Below are positions 25,915 through 35,458 of a stretch of DNA of 64,000 nucleotides, piece by piece. Below the pieces are notes generated by a model. It saw nothing but the letters and a program-made list of their open reading frames with translations. It ran no database searches and was not told where the DNA came from. A program made the translations under genes and the position numbers. Source of the DNA: Candidatus Babelota bacterium (GTDB lineage: Bacteria; Babelota; Babeliae; Babelales; Vermiphilaceae); contig RXKB01000008.1 in the NCBI GenBank assembly GCA_003963225.1, forward strand, positions 62,001 through 126,000, written 5' to 3'. How positions within the stretch are numbered: position 1 is the stretch's first letter; every line of letters starts with the position of its first letter.

Positions 25915-26679
25915 ATGTCTAGAACAGATACAAAGACAGCTCAAAATAATAGCTCGCAAAAGCCAGCTATACAAGTAAGCAACCTAACCGTATACAGAAA
26001 AAATGATTGCGTGCTACACGATATACATTTTACTATCAATCAAGGCTCAATAGTTGGTATTATTGGCCCAAACGGCGCAGGGAAATCTACCTTACTCAAT
26101 ACTTTAATTAGCTTACATCCTCATCAAACAGGAGCCATTGTTATTAACAAATCTAGCCCATATTGCATTGCGTATGTTCCCCAAAGAGCCTCTATTGATT
26201 GGGACTTTCCGGTAACAGTGTATGAAGTAGTTATGATGGGCAGATACCCATATATTCCCTTTTATAAACGTCCTTCAAAAAAAGATCATGCCCTTGTTGC
26301 CTACGCTTTAGAACAGGTTAACATGACCCACGTTCAACACAAGCCAATAGGTGAACTTTCTGGCGGACAACAACAGCGTGTTTTTTTTGCTCGTGCTCTT
26401 GCTCAACAAGCTTCTATTTACTTTCTTGATGAGCCATTTACCGGCATAGATGCTCCAACAGAAAATGATTTAATACATATTTTACGTAATGAAAAAAAAG
26501 AAGGCAAAACAGTGGTAATGGTCCATCATGATCTCACAACCGCACAAGCATATTTTGATACTATTCTAGTATTAAATAAAAAGCTATTATATTACGGAAC
26601 CCCAAAAAATATAGAAAACAATTATGCCATTACCAAAGCCTATGGTCGACAAGTTTTAACATGTCAGTACAATATTTAG
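25915..26679 (+). CDS. Metal ABC transporter ATP-binding protein
   Basis: 254 residues with Walker A GPNGAGKST at 51-59, VPQRASIDWDFPVTVYEVVMMGR (the Q-loop segment typical of Mn/Zn transporters), signature LSGGQQQR, Walker B IYFLDEPFTGID and the switch His in MVHHDL. It starts 26 bases after the binding-protein gene. It powers the import system together with the two permeases at 27.9-29.6 kb. Confidence 0.96.
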   Translation: MSRTDTKTAQNNSSQKPAIQVSNLTVYRKNDCVLHDIHFTINQGSIVGIIGPNGAGKSTLLNTLISLHPHQTGAIVINKSSPYCIAYVPQRASIDWDFPVTVYEVVMMGRYPYIPFYKRPSKKDHALVAYALEQVNMTHVQHKPIGELSGGQQQRVFFARALAQQASIYFLDEPFTGIDAPTENDLIHILRNEKKEGKTVVMVHHDLTTAQAYFDTILVLNKKLLYYGTPKNIENNYAITKAYGRQVLTCQYNI

Positions 26680-26712
26680 GTATATAGAAATGATTTACTC
26701 AAAAAGAGCCCG

Positions 26713-27162
26713 ATGTTTGTATTTAAAAATGTTATATGTATAATATTTTTAAATACAATGTTTTTGTTCGAAAAAATAAATGGAATGGAAAATAGAGCAA
26801 CAATAAAAGATGAATTAGCTGATAAAATCCGTCCTCGTACAGCAAAAAATCAACAAGAACAAGATGGAAAAATTTTAAATGTCTACTCTCACGGATTGGG
26901 AGAATCAGGCAATCAATCAAAAGGCCGCGTATATGATTATAGTGGCCAAAAAATAAGAACCCGTTCATTTTACACAATAGAAAATATTAATCGATTAATA
27001 ACTTATATAAAAGATAGAAATCATTATAAAATTAAAAAAATAAACCTTAATGGAATGTCCATGGGCGCCAGAGTAATTTTAACTGCACTTGAAAATCTTT
27101 TTTATGCAGCTGACAACACATCACATCGAATTAGAGATATTACACAAAAGAAGCACTCATGA
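26713..27162 (+). CDS. N-terminal half of a split, exported alpha/beta-hydrolase
   Basis: 149 residues. A hydrophobic N-terminus (residues 5-22) is followed by the oxyanion-type segment YSHGLGESG and the nucleophile elbow GMSMGA (Ser in GxSxG). The frame ends at TGA 27160-27162, before any catalytic Asp or His. The next gene overlaps the stop by ATGA and carries the likely Asp and His. A single-base (-1) shift near CAA-AAG at 27145-27150 would join them into one protein of about 370 residues. It sits between the ATPase and permease genes of the metal transporter. Confidence 0.65.
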   Translation: MFVFKNVICIIFLNTMFLFEKINGMENRATIKDELADKIRPRTAKNQQEQDGKILNVYSHGLGESGNQSKGRVYDYSGQKIRTRSFYTIENINRLITYIKDRNHYKIKKINLNGMSMGARVILTALENLFYAADNTSHRIRDITQKKHS

Positions 27163-27833
27163 TTATAAGCAAAATTAATAAAGGAAGTATTATATTAAAC
27201 GTGCCTGTTTTTAGTATGCAAGACATTCAAATTATGGTTTTTTGTTCCCATGCATCTAGCTTTTTAACCATAAGTTTGTTCTTTTTTTGTATGATGAATC
27301 TAAACCCAATACCAAATAATACTATTGGATATTTTTTCACTATTGCTGCATATTTTTTTATTTTAAGATTGTTCAATAATACGCTAGCAGAAGAATATGC
27401 TTGTTTTTATGATAAAAGGTATATACCTTGGTTTATTTCCCAATGGTATAATCCATATTTTATAACCCCTGCAGAAACGGCCAGTATCATACGTAGACAT
27501 TTGCAATGTCCAGTATTAGTACATATTTCAAAAAATGATGAACTTTTGTCTTATACAAAATATAAAATCAAACATTTTTTCAATCATTTTTTAGGGAATC
27601 TGGCAAACCCATATCCTACTGTTTTATTACTCAGTGAAGATCACACCCATGATCAAAATAATACTGATTTTCAAAAAATAAAAAATGAATTTTTACAAAA
27701 TCCAAAAGATTATTTTCCAACAAAAAATATAGCACAGATTAATACATCTCCAAAATTTGTTTTTTATGACAGCACACTTGAGGATATTTTGAATATAACA
27801 TATAAGGACAGTTGTTTTCCTTTAATAAGCTAA
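27159..27833 (+). CDS. C-terminal half of the split alpha/beta-hydrolase
   Basis: 224 residues beginning at an ATG that overlaps the previous stop. The early segment GSIILNVPVFS fits the strand after the nucleophile elbow of alpha/beta-hydrolases. Two hydrophobic stretches follow (about residues 40-75). Then VLVHISKNDELLSY supplies a candidate catalytic Asp and LLSEDHTHDQ a candidate catalytic His. Either the halves are made separately by coupled translation or the gene is frameshifted. The substrate is unknown. Confidence 0.6.
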   Translation: MIISKINKGSIILNVPVFSMQDIQIMVFCSHASSFLTISLFFFCMMNLNPIPNNTIGYFFTIAAYFFILRLFNNTLAEEYACFYDKRYIPWFISQWYNPYFITPAETASIIRRHLQCPVLVHISKNDELLSYTKYKIKHFFNHFLGNLANPYPTVLLLSEDHTHDQNNTDFQKIKNEFLQNPKDYFPTKNIAQINTSPKFVFYDSTLEDILNITYKDSCFPLIS

Positions 27834-27886
27834 AGAATGAACGTTTTAAAAGCAGTTAAAAGACTTTTTTAATGCAAAAGGATTTT

Positions 27887-28735
27887 ATGATACACACGTG
27901 GCCCATTTATATAGGTGCTTTTTTATTTGGCATTACTGCAAGTGTTATTGGGGTTTTTATAATTTTGCGTAGATTAAGTCTTATGACAGATGCTCTTTCT
28001 CATGCTACATTACCTGGCATTGTAATTGCCCTGTGGGTATGCAAAAACAATCCTTTTTTTCTTATTGCAGGCGGAATGCTTTCTGGCTCCCTTGGCGGCA
28101 TACTATTTTTATATGTGCAACAAAAAACTAAACTAAAAGTGGATACCTTGCTTGGCGTTATACTATCTGTTTTTTTTGGCGCAGGACTAGTTCTTACCTC
28201 GTTGGCGCAAAAATACAGTTTATCTGACCATGGCATACTTATGCGATTGCTTCTTGGTAACCCTGTTCTTATTACAATGTACGATGTCTACAGCCTATGC
28301 TTTGTAGGCGTTGTTGTTTTAGGAACACTTTGGATTATTAAACGTCAACTTTTTGTACTGCTTTTTGACAAACAGTACGCACATATCACTGTGCCCTATT
28401 ACACCATGTATGATACTATGTTGCTTTGCTTACTGCTTATGACTATTGCAATTGGATTGCCATTGGTTGGGGTGATACTTATGAGCACGCTAGTTATTGC
28501 ACCAGGGATTGCAGCACGACAATGGAGTAGCAATATTTCAACTATTATTGCCCTTGCAGCTGTTATTGGCGGAACAAGCTGTGTAGCAGGTACTAATGTT
28601 AGCGCCCATTATACCCACATGCCTGCAGGCCCTGTTATTTCTATTATTGCTATTAGTATTGCCCTATGTTCAATAATAGGAGCTCCTCATCGCGGCATAT
28701 GGTGGCAAAAAAGGAAAAACCATGTTACTTCTTGA
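27887..28735 (+). CDS. Metal ABC transporter permease (first)
   Basis: 282 residues from the ATG at 27887, which has AAAAGGA 6 bases upstream; the earlier ATG at 27872 lacks a site. It has about eight membrane segments and the ABC-3 family features LRRLSLMTDALSHATLPGI and the C-terminal region ATLVIAPG-like TLVIAPGIAAR. Its last 14 bases overlap the second permease, as expected for a translationally coupled pair. Confidence 0.94.
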   Translation: MIHTWPIYIGAFLFGITASVIGVFIILRRLSLMTDALSHATLPGIVIALWVCKNNPFFLIAGGMLSGSLGGILFLYVQQKTKLKVDTLLGVILSVFFGAGLVLTSLAQKYSLSDHGILMRLLLGNPVLITMYDVYSLCFVGVVVLGTLWIIKRQLFVLLFDKQYAHITVPYYTMYDTMLLCLLLMTIAIGLPLVGVILMSTLVIAPGIAARQWSSNISTIIALAAVIGGTSCVAGTNVSAHYTHMPAGPVISIIAISIALCSIIGAPHRGIWWQKRKNHVTS

Positions 28736-29606
28736 TATTATGCTTGTTGCGACTACCACCGCCATAGCATGCTCTTCATTAGGGCTTTTTTTAGTATTAA
28801 AAGGTGTTGCTTTAATGAGCGATGCCATAAGCCACACGGTTATTTTTGGTATTGTAAGCGCTTATTTACTGTTCAAAACATTTAATAGCACAATCCTTGC
28901 TTTAGGCGCGATGTGTACGGGGATTATTACTGTTTGGCTTACTGAAATTTTAATTTCAACTGAAAAAATATACAAAGAAGTTGCCGTTGGCCTTGTTTTC
29001 CCTTTATTGTTTTCACTTGGAACACTTTTGATATGTCAATACACGGCTAGTTTACATCTTGATGTAGATATGGTTTTATTAGGAGAAATAACTCTTGCAT
29101 CTCTTAAAAGAATAATTATAAGTGGCGTTGATTACGGACCATCATCGTTTTGGTTTATGACCGCCATTATGTTATTAAATGTTTCATTTATAGCCTGTTT
29201 TTATCGCTCATTACAACTTTGTATTTTTGATCCCAACACAGCGAACTTATATAATATGCATCCAAAAATAATCTATTATGGTCTTATTGTTTTGGTAAGT
29301 TTAACCATTGTAAGCGCTTTAGAAGTAGTAGGGTCATTAGTAGCAGTTGCTCTTATGATTATTCCAGCAGCAACAGCTCTTCTTTCAACAGATGTAACCA
29401 TCAAAAACATACTCATGATTACCGTGCAATACGCAGCTTTTGCCACTATTGTAGGCTGTGTAATAGGATTTTATTTTGATGTATCAATAGGTGGCTGCAT
29501 AGCAATTGTGCTAGGAATTTGCTTTTTTGGGACTTTTTTACGTACAAAAACAGAGGCACATTTTTTTCGTAAGCCCTCTTCTTTTTTGCCTTTTTCAAAA
29601 AAATAG
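28722..29606 (+). CDS. Metal ABC transporter permease (second)
   Basis: 294 residues of the ABC-3 permease family, with about eight to nine membrane segments and the motif KGVALMSDAISHTVIFGI, matching the coupling region of the first permease. VVGSLVAVALMIIPAATALL is the conserved segment near the end. Two different permeases, one ATPase and one binding protein match the TroABCD/SitABCD layout. Confidence 0.94.
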   Translation: MLLLDIMLVATTTAIACSSLGLFLVLKGVALMSDAISHTVIFGIVSAYLLFKTFNSTILALGAMCTGIITVWLTEILISTEKIYKEVAVGLVFPLLFSLGTLLICQYTASLHLDVDMVLLGEITLASLKRIIISGVDYGPSSFWFMTAIMLLNVSFIACFYRSLQLCIFDPNTANLYNMHPKIIYYGLIVLVSLTIVSALEVVGSLVAVALMIIPAATALLSTDVTIKNILMITVQYAAFATIVGCVIGFYFDVSIGGCIAIVLGICFFGTFLRTKTEAHFFRKPSSFLPFSKK

Positions 29607-29683
29607 TTATCCTAAAGCGATGAATAGCTATATACTATTATAAAAATACGTGCATTTAATACATAAAATTTTAAGGAATTACT

Positions 29684-29974
29684 ATGCCAGTACCAAAACG
29701 TAAACGTTCTCGCGTGCGTCGTGATAAACGTTTTGCTAATAAAGGAATAACTCCAAAAATATTATCTACTTGCAAAACATGCAATTCGCCAATCGCACCT
29801 CATACTATTTGTCAAGAATGTGGCCATTACAAAGGCACCAAGATTTTGAACACCAAAAAAGAGCGTACAGAGAAGCGATCACTTTTGTTACAAGCAAAAA
29901 ATGCTTCAAAAAACAAAAAAAATGGCACACCTACGCACAATAATAACAATCAAATAGTAGACAGCGCGGAGTAA
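29684..29974 (+). CDS. rpmF: Large ribosomal subunit protein bL32 with a C-terminal extension
   Basis: Begins MPVPKRKRSRVRRDKR and has the zinc ribbon CKTC...CQEC, so it is bL32. At 96 residues it is longer than the usual 55-65; the extra tail is Lys/Asn/Thr-rich and probably disordered. It is followed 8 bases later by plsX, the widespread rpmF-plsX arrangement. TAAGGA precedes the ATG. Confidence 0.95.
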   Translation: MPVPKRKRSRVRRDKRFANKGITPKILSTCKTCNSPIAPHTICQECGHYKGTKILNTKKERTEKRSLLLQAKNASKNKKNGTPTHNNNNQIVDSAE

Positions 29975-29982
29975 CAATCGCT

Positions 29983-31044
29983 ATGCCAAGAATTGCAGTA
30001 GATGCAATGGGTGGAGATAATGCGCCCATTGCAATTGTTTCTGGCAGCATGGAAGCAGCAAAAAAAGGTATACCAATTGTTCTTTTTGGAAAAAAGGAAC
30101 AACTGCTTACCATTTGCAGCATGATAAATCCAAGCTGGCAAACTACTTTGCCCATTTCTATTGTTGACTGTCCTGATATTATAAGCATGGACGCTATTTC
30201 TATGCGGCAAATAATCAATCAAAAAACTTCTTCTATGTATTTGGCTGTCGATGCTCTAAAAAAAAATACTGTTGTTGCTTGTGTTTCTGCTGGCAACTCT
30301 GCTGCAATGCATACATTGGCAAACGTTATAATTGGCAGAATACCGGGAGTACTACGGGCTGCCTTGGCAAGTGTATTACCTTCAGTAACAGAATGTCCAA
30401 TTTATTGCGTAGATCTTGGGGCAAATACAGATTGCAAAGCAGTGTTCTTAGAACAGTTTGCGCACATGGCAGCTATTTATGTTAAAGAAATGTTTGATAT
30501 AGAAAAACCGCGAGTTGGTCTTTTGTCAAATGGACACGAACCGTATAAAGGCTCATCTTTAGTCAAGGAAACGTACCAAAAACTTGCAGAATCTAATTTG
30601 CATTTTATAGGTAACATTGAAGCGAGAGATATTTTTGATGGGCATGCAGATATTTTAGTCTGTGATGGATTTGCGGGCAATGTTATGTTAAAAACAGCAC
30701 AAGGAACTTTAAAAGCTATATTGCATATGCTTGCACATGAAGCAAATAAATCTTTATTTGCAAAAATAGCATTAAAAATCAGCAGCCCTATTTTTAGCAA
30801 AGTAAAATCTAAACTTGATTATGCAAAAAGTGGAGGCGCTTTGCTGCTTGGTATTCGCAAGCCGGTTTTTATAGCGCATGGCAGTTCTAATAGTAAAGCT
30901 ATAGAAAATGCAATTTTATTTGCCCATAATTTAGCCAATAACTACCGTTTAGAAAAAATTAACAATTCTATAGAAAAACTTTTTAAAAAAGAAACGTCTT
31001 GTATGTCAACAAGCAATCAGTTAGCACAAGAAAATGTTTACTGA
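29983..31044 (+). CDS. plsX: Phosphate acyltransferase PlsX
   Basis: 353 residues, with the start IAVDAMGGDNAP, SAGNSAAMHTLA and DGFAGNVMLKTAQG segments of PlsX. It makes acyl-phosphate from acyl-ACP for phospholipid synthesis and is followed in the window by fabD and acpP, which supply ACP thioesters. The C-terminal 25 residues are a polar extension. No plsY or fabH is seen nearby. Confidence 0.96.
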   Translation: MPRIAVDAMGGDNAPIAIVSGSMEAAKKGIPIVLFGKKEQLLTICSMINPSWQTTLPISIVDCPDIISMDAISMRQIINQKTSSMYLAVDALKKNTVVACVSAGNSAAMHTLANVIIGRIPGVLRAALASVLPSVTECPIYCVDLGANTDCKAVFLEQFAHMAAIYVKEMFDIEKPRVGLLSNGHEPYKGSSLVKETYQKLAESNLHFIGNIEARDIFDGHADILVCDGFAGNVMLKTAQGTLKAILHMLAHEANKSLFAKIALKISSPIFSKVKSKLDYAKSGGALLLGIRKPVFIAHGSSNSKAIENAILFAHNLANNYRLEKINNSIEKLFKKETSCMSTSNQLAQENVY

Positions 31045-31130
31045 AACGTTTTGCTTTATCTTTTTTAATAGCTGTGCTACTTTGCTTCCATAATCGATCT
31101 TATTATTTTATAAATCTATAGGATATACGT

Positions 31131-31820
31131 ATGAATTTTTATACTTTTAAAGAAGAGTTTTTTAACTATCTACAAGAATTATATGCTCTTTATATCAACA
31201 ATAAATACTTTAAACATTTTAGTTTAATCGTATTGTTAGCTGCTTGTTTGGGACTACTTTTTACAGGATATACTTTATTCAAAAAAAGAAAGTTAGAACT
31301 TGCATCTGCGTCATTAATGGAATGCATAATAACATTTAACCAAAAAGCAGAAGAAACAGCTCCCAATTGGGACGAACTTATTGCTAAATGCAAAGAGCTA
31401 AAAAATGATCACCATGCATCAGATTTGGCACCATATTTTGATCTTTTATGTAGCAATGCGTTACTAAAAAAAGGATTGCCTGATGAAGCATTAACAGCCA
31501 TGGAACAAGCTGCAAACAATGCTCCATACAATGATCTTGGTATTTTAGTAAAAACAAAATATGCATTAATGCTTTTAGAAAGCAATGACCAATCTATTAG
31601 TGCTAAAGGGCTTGAAAAATTAACTGCCTTATCTGCAGATACTAAAAATAAAATGCGTGATCTAGCGCTATATCAACTGGGCAGATATTTCTTTGCTGTT
31701 GATGATTTTCAAAAAGCAAAAGATACATGGTCACAACTTGTATCAATGAATACTATAGTAAATGGGGCACCTTCACCGTGGGTTGCGCTTGGTCAACAAA
31801 AACTCAATCAACTTTTATAA
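31131..31820 (+). CDS. YfgM-like TPR membrane protein
   Basis: 229 residues with one membrane segment at about residues 28-48 and then TPR-like helices (ALLKKGLPDEALTAMEQAAN, ALYQLGRYFFAVDDFQKAKDTW). The layout matches YfgM/UPF0070, ancillary proteins associated with the Sec translocon and periplasmic chaperones. It starts 17 bases before gltX, so they are probably co-transcribed. Confidence 0.7.
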   Translation: MNFYTFKEEFFNYLQELYALYINNKYFKHFSLIVLLAACLGLLFTGYTLFKKRKLELASASLMECIITFNQKAEETAPNWDELIAKCKELKNDHHASDLAPYFDLLCSNALLKKGLPDEALTAMEQAANNAPYNDLGILVKTKYALMLLESNDQSISAKGLEKLTALSADTKNKMRDLALYQLGRYFFAVDDFQKAKDTWSQLVSMNTIVNGAPSPWVALGQQKLNQLL

Positions 31821-31837
31821 GATAGCGATACTGTTTT

Positions 31838-33217
31838 ATGTATACATCAAGACCAATACGCGTTCGCTTTGCTCCATCACCAACAGGGCATTTACATGTA
31901 GGTGGCTTGCGGACCGCTCTTTTTAATTATTTATTTGCAAAACACAACAATGGAACATACCTTTTGCGTTGTGAAGATACAGATATTGAACGCTCAAGCA
32001 AAACATTTTTTGATTCTCAAATGAACTCATTTGCATGGGTTGGTCTTATGCCTGACGAGCCAGTAGTAATTCAATCTTCCAGATTTGAAGAACATAAAAA
32101 AATAATCAATAAACTTTTGGCTGAAAAAAAAGCTTACAAGTGTTTTTGCTCCGAACAAGAATTAGAACAGCGGCTTGGCAAAAGCGAAAGCGAGCAACAT
32201 TTTGTTAAATATGACAAGCATTGCTTGACAAAACAAAAAGAGAATAATGGTGCATATGTGATTAGATTTTGCATGCCAGAAACAGCAGATGCATATGAAT
32301 TTGATGATCTAATTCGTGGTCGCGTATGTTTTACGCCAAATCAGTTTGATGACTTTATTATTGTACGTTCAGACGGAATACCTGTATATAATTTGGTAGT
32401 GGTGATAGACGATGCTTTTATGAACATTTCACACGTCATTCGAGGCGAAGAACATATCAGCAACACACCAAAACAGATAGCTTTGTATCATGCTTGTGAT
32501 TACCAAGTGCCGCAATTTGCTCATTTACCAATGATTTTATCTGCAAACGGACAAAAATTAAGCAAGCGAGATGGAGCTCTTTCTGTTAATGAATATAAAG
32601 ATATGGGCTATTTGCCGCACGCGCTTTTAAACTATTTAGCAAGGCTTGGCTGGGCCCATAAAGATCAAGAGATTTTTTCTTTAGAAGAATTAATAACATA
32701 TTTTTCTCTTGAAGCAGTTGGCAAAAAAGGTGCGATTTTTGATCCTCTAAAATTAGATTGGATTAATAGTACGTATATGAAAGCAACAGAAGCATCAGTA
32801 TTATATACGTATATGCAAGAATCTTTACAGTATAATTTTACAACAATATGTCCCAACTGGGATATGAAAACCATAGAGCGTGCATTACACATTTTTAAAG
32901 AACGAGTAAATACTTTAAAAGAGCTGCTTAATGAAATTGAAAGTTTTTATAAAGACCCTATATTAGACAAACGATACGTGACTGAACAGATGAAGCATCA
33001 TAGTATGCTAATACGAAATACATTTTTAAAAGAGGGGGTCTCTATACTAAATATAAAAAATAAAGCAAAAGACCTTGGAGTTCCCATGATTACCCTTGCA
33101 CAGACACTGCGTTTTGCATTGCTAGGTAAAATGGACGGGCCTGGCGTAAGCGAGTTATTAGCAATTCTTTCTGACCAACAAGTCTTACACAGACTCGAAA
33201 GGATTCAATCTATCTAA
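31838..33217 (+). CDS. gltX: Glutamyl-tRNA synthetase
   Basis: 459 residues. A class-I HIGH-type motif in SPTGHLHVGGLR (residues 14-25), the GluRS-specific IRGEEHISNTPKQIALY, and KLSKR at 240-244. It has the length and domain order of bacterial GluRS. Whether it is discriminating cannot be told; no gatCAB is in the window. Confidence 0.97.
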   Translation: MYTSRPIRVRFAPSPTGHLHVGGLRTALFNYLFAKHNNGTYLLRCEDTDIERSSKTFFDSQMNSFAWVGLMPDEPVVIQSSRFEEHKKIINKLLAEKKAYKCFCSEQELEQRLGKSESEQHFVKYDKHCLTKQKENNGAYVIRFCMPETADAYEFDDLIRGRVCFTPNQFDDFIIVRSDGIPVYNLVVVIDDAFMNISHVIRGEEHISNTPKQIALYHACDYQVPQFAHLPMILSANGQKLSKRDGALSVNEYKDMGYLPHALLNYLARLGWAHKDQEIFSLEELITYFSLEAVGKKGAIFDPLKLDWINSTYMKATEASVLYTYMQESLQYNFTTICPNWDMKTIERALHIFKERVNTLKELLNEIESFYKDPILDKRYVTEQMKHHSMLIRNTFLKEGVSILNIKNKAKDLGVPMITLAQTLRFALLGKMDGPGVSELLAILSDQQVLHRLERIQSI

Positions 33218-33243
33218 GTTTGATAAAAAGGAGAGAGAGCGTA

Positions 33244-34176
33244 ATGAAAGTAGCAATGCTTTTCCCAGGTTATTCTGGGCAATATGTCGGTATGGGTAAA
33301 GACTTTTATGATAATCATCGTTTTGTACAAGAATACTTTGAAGAAGCTTCTAGTTGTTTAAGCCTTAATTTTGTAAAGCTGTGTTTTGCATCTTCTGATG
33401 CTGAATTAAGTAAAATTCACAATGCATATCCTTCACTTTTTTTAGTCAGTACTGCTATTGCAATATTATTAACCAAAGAAGGAATTGTCCCTTCTTTGGT
33501 GGCTGGTTATTGTGATGGTGAATTTGCCGCATTATGTGCAGCTAATTCAATAAATTTAGCTGATGGCCTATATTTTTTATCAAAATACAGCATATTTTAT
33601 GAAGAGTTAATTAAAAAAAGCAAACTGTCAGCATTGCGTATTATTGGGATACCCGCAACACTTTTAGAAGAAGGATGTTTAAGTGCCAGTATAAAAAATG
33701 AGCTTGTATTTATTGGCATATGCTTTTCTGACACAGATCACATTGTTTCTGGACACCGAGATGCCATAGAACGACTAATAGATTTTTTACAATTAACAGC
33801 AACGGTGAAATTTGAACACGTTGGTATTGGTGTAGGCATGCATTCTCCTATTATGATTGACACCGTAAAACTATTAAAAATGTACTTAGAAAAGTTAGAT
33901 TTTAAATCATTAAAAATTCCTTTTATAAGCGCACTTGACGGAGCATTAATTACTGAAGGACCAATTGTTAAAAATTTAATCTTGCGTCATATAAATGGAT
34001 CTTTATACTATTCAAAGGTAGTGGATTATTTAGCTGATTACGATCTTATTATTGAAGTAGGAAATCGGGTCATGCTCCATCCATTACTTAAAAAAAAATA
34101 CCCTCAAAAAAATATTTTTGAGGTAAAAAAAAGTACAGATTTAAAAATATTAACACAACTTATGCGTGACAGATAA
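33244..34176 (+). CDS. fabD: Divergent malonyl-CoA:ACP acyltransferase (FabD-like) with Cys nucleophile
   Basis: 310 residues from the ATG at 33244 after AAGGAGAGAG. The fold markers are FPGYSGQYVGMG at the start (FPGQGSQ in FabD), the AT-domain body, GMHSPIM for the catalytic-His loop, and EVGNRVMLHPL near the end. The nucleophile elbow is GYCDGE (C90) where FabD has GHSLGE, and the Arg that binds the malonyl carboxylate (MRGKFMQ in E. coli) is replaced by SKYSIFY. It lies directly before acpP (10 bases), so it probably acts on ACP. The acyl substrate is uncertain. Confidence 0.82.
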   Translation: MKVAMLFPGYSGQYVGMGKDFYDNHRFVQEYFEEASSCLSLNFVKLCFASSDAELSKIHNAYPSLFLVSTAIAILLTKEGIVPSLVAGYCDGEFAALCAANSINLADGLYFLSKYSIFYEELIKKSKLSALRIIGIPATLLEEGCLSASIKNELVFIGICFSDTDHIVSGHRDAIERLIDFLQLTATVKFEHVGIGVGMHSPIMIDTVKLLKMYLEKLDFKSLKIPFISALDGALITEGPIVKNLILRHINGSLYYSKVVDYLADYDLIIEVGNRVMLHPLLKKKYPQKNIFEVKKSTDLKILTQLMRDR

Positions 34177-34186
34177 TGGGGACAGC

Positions 34187-34432
34187 ATGGCAGAAAAAAA
34201 TCGCCTAGACACTTTTAATAAAGTAGCAGATATCGTTGCAGAAAATCTTAATATAGATCGTTCTACTGTTGTTGGCCATGCAACGCTTGAAAGCTTAGGC
34301 GCAGATTCATTAAACGTGATTGAAATTATCATGAAAATAGAAGAAGAGTTTAATATAACTATTAATGATGAGGAAGCCGAATCACTCAAAACACTTGATT
34401 CAGTAGTAGACTACGTACATAACTTACGGTAA
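34187..34432 (+). CDS. acpP: Acyl carrier protein
   Basis: 81 residues from the ATG at 34187 after GGGGA. The phosphopantetheine site is S41 in LGADSLNVIE, and the acidic helix II EIIMKIEEEFNITIND follows. It is paired with the FabD-like gene. A hairpin terminator follows at 34517. Confidence 0.97.
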   Translation: MAEKNRLDTFNKVADIVAENLNIDRSTVVGHATLESLGADSLNVIEIIMKIEEEFNITINDEEAESLKTLDSVVDYVHNLR

Positions 34433-34516
34433 ATTATGTCATAAAATAATGGATAAAATACAAAAATCGAGATTTCTTGCATCTGTTTCCATTTTTATGA
34501 TATGATTTTTAAAGAT

Positions 34517-34563
34517 AACCTCCATTTCCCCTATCTAAGGCTTTGGTCTGGATGGGGGTTTTT
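34517..34563 (+). terminator. Terminator after acpP
   Basis: The stem AACCTCCAT (34517-34525) pairs with ATGGGGGTT (34552-34560, one G-U pair), followed by a T-run. The inner 26 bases may form a second small hairpin (AAGGC... region). Confidence 0.7.
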
Positions 34564-34588
34564 ATTTTTGGCTAGCAACAGTGCATCT

Positions 34589-35458
34589 CTATATTTCAAT
34601 AGTATTGTTATCAATTCTTTGCTTCAATTCCCATATTTTAATAATTAAATTTGTGGTAATGGTTTGTTTCGCTGCTTTATTAAAATGATTTTTAATACCA
34701 AATAAAAACAGCGCAAGAGCCGTTTTATTGGTATACGGCTTAAGCTCATCTGGAAAAGCTTGCTGAGTATCACTTATATATCTGCTTAATTTTTCAAGCA
34801 TGTGCCGGGTATATTTTTCTGTATAAAATATTTTTTTATCCCATACAACACGCGAAGGAAAAAATGTTGCAAGCAAGAGTGCAAAATACTTATCTGTATC
34901 AAAATAAAGAGGTTGGCAACCATGTTTACCGTACGAAACATAACACTTGTTATGATATTGTTTGCCAGCCTCATCGGTATAATGATACATAATATGATTA
35001 TACAAAGGATTTTCAATGTGATTAAAAAACCCTATTTTGTCAATATTTGTAGATGTTAAACATCCAACCGCATTACGCTTTTCAAAAAAAGGCCCCCAAA
35101 AAAAGAACTGCTTGCGATTGTTCCAATAGATGAGCGAATACCAAGAACTTTCATTTTCAAAGGGTAGCGTATTACTGGGTCGCAGAATTTGTGGATTTAA
35201 GTCATGACAATTAAGATAAGTAATAGCCATAAACTTATTATTCTCTTGTGTTTTTAACACAATGCGCAAATCATGATTAATGTATACCATATCATCATTT
35301 ATTTTCATACCTGCAAAACCAAAAGGCATCTTTTTGTCTTCATTAAGCTCAAGCTGGGTCAATATAGTAATTGAATTAAACAAATCGCCTTCAGAACTGT
35401 GTATGATATACGGATAACATAGAAGATAAATGGAAAGTAAGTATGGTATTTTTTTCAT
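34589..35458 (-). CDS. Exported protein of unknown function
   Basis: 289 residues after AAGGATCA. The signal peptide is MKKIPYLLSIYLLCYPYIIHS. The mature part is rich in aromatic residues (Tyr, Phe, Trp) and His, suggesting a compact beta-rich domain (about residues 30-190) and then a helical tail. No known motif is seen. It is convergent with acpP and divergent from nothing obvious. Confidence 0.75.
   Translation of the reverse strand: MKKIPYLLSIYLLCYPYIIHSSEGDLFNSITILTQLELNEDKKMPFGFAGMKINDDMVYINHDLRIVLKTQENNKFMAITYLNCHDLNPQILRPSNTLPFENESSWYSLIYWNNRKQFFFWGPFFEKRNAVGCLTSTNIDKIGFFNHIENPLYNHIMYHYTDEAGKQYHNKCYVSYGKHGCQPLYFDTDKYFALLLATFFPSRVVWDKKIFYTEKYTRHMLEKLSRYISDTQQAFPDELKPYTNKTALALFLFGIKNHFNKAAKQTITTNLIIKIWELKQRIDNNTIEI

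Noticed and set aside
29931-30218. Minus-strand frame opposite plsX
   Set aside because: A shadow of plsX on the other strand.
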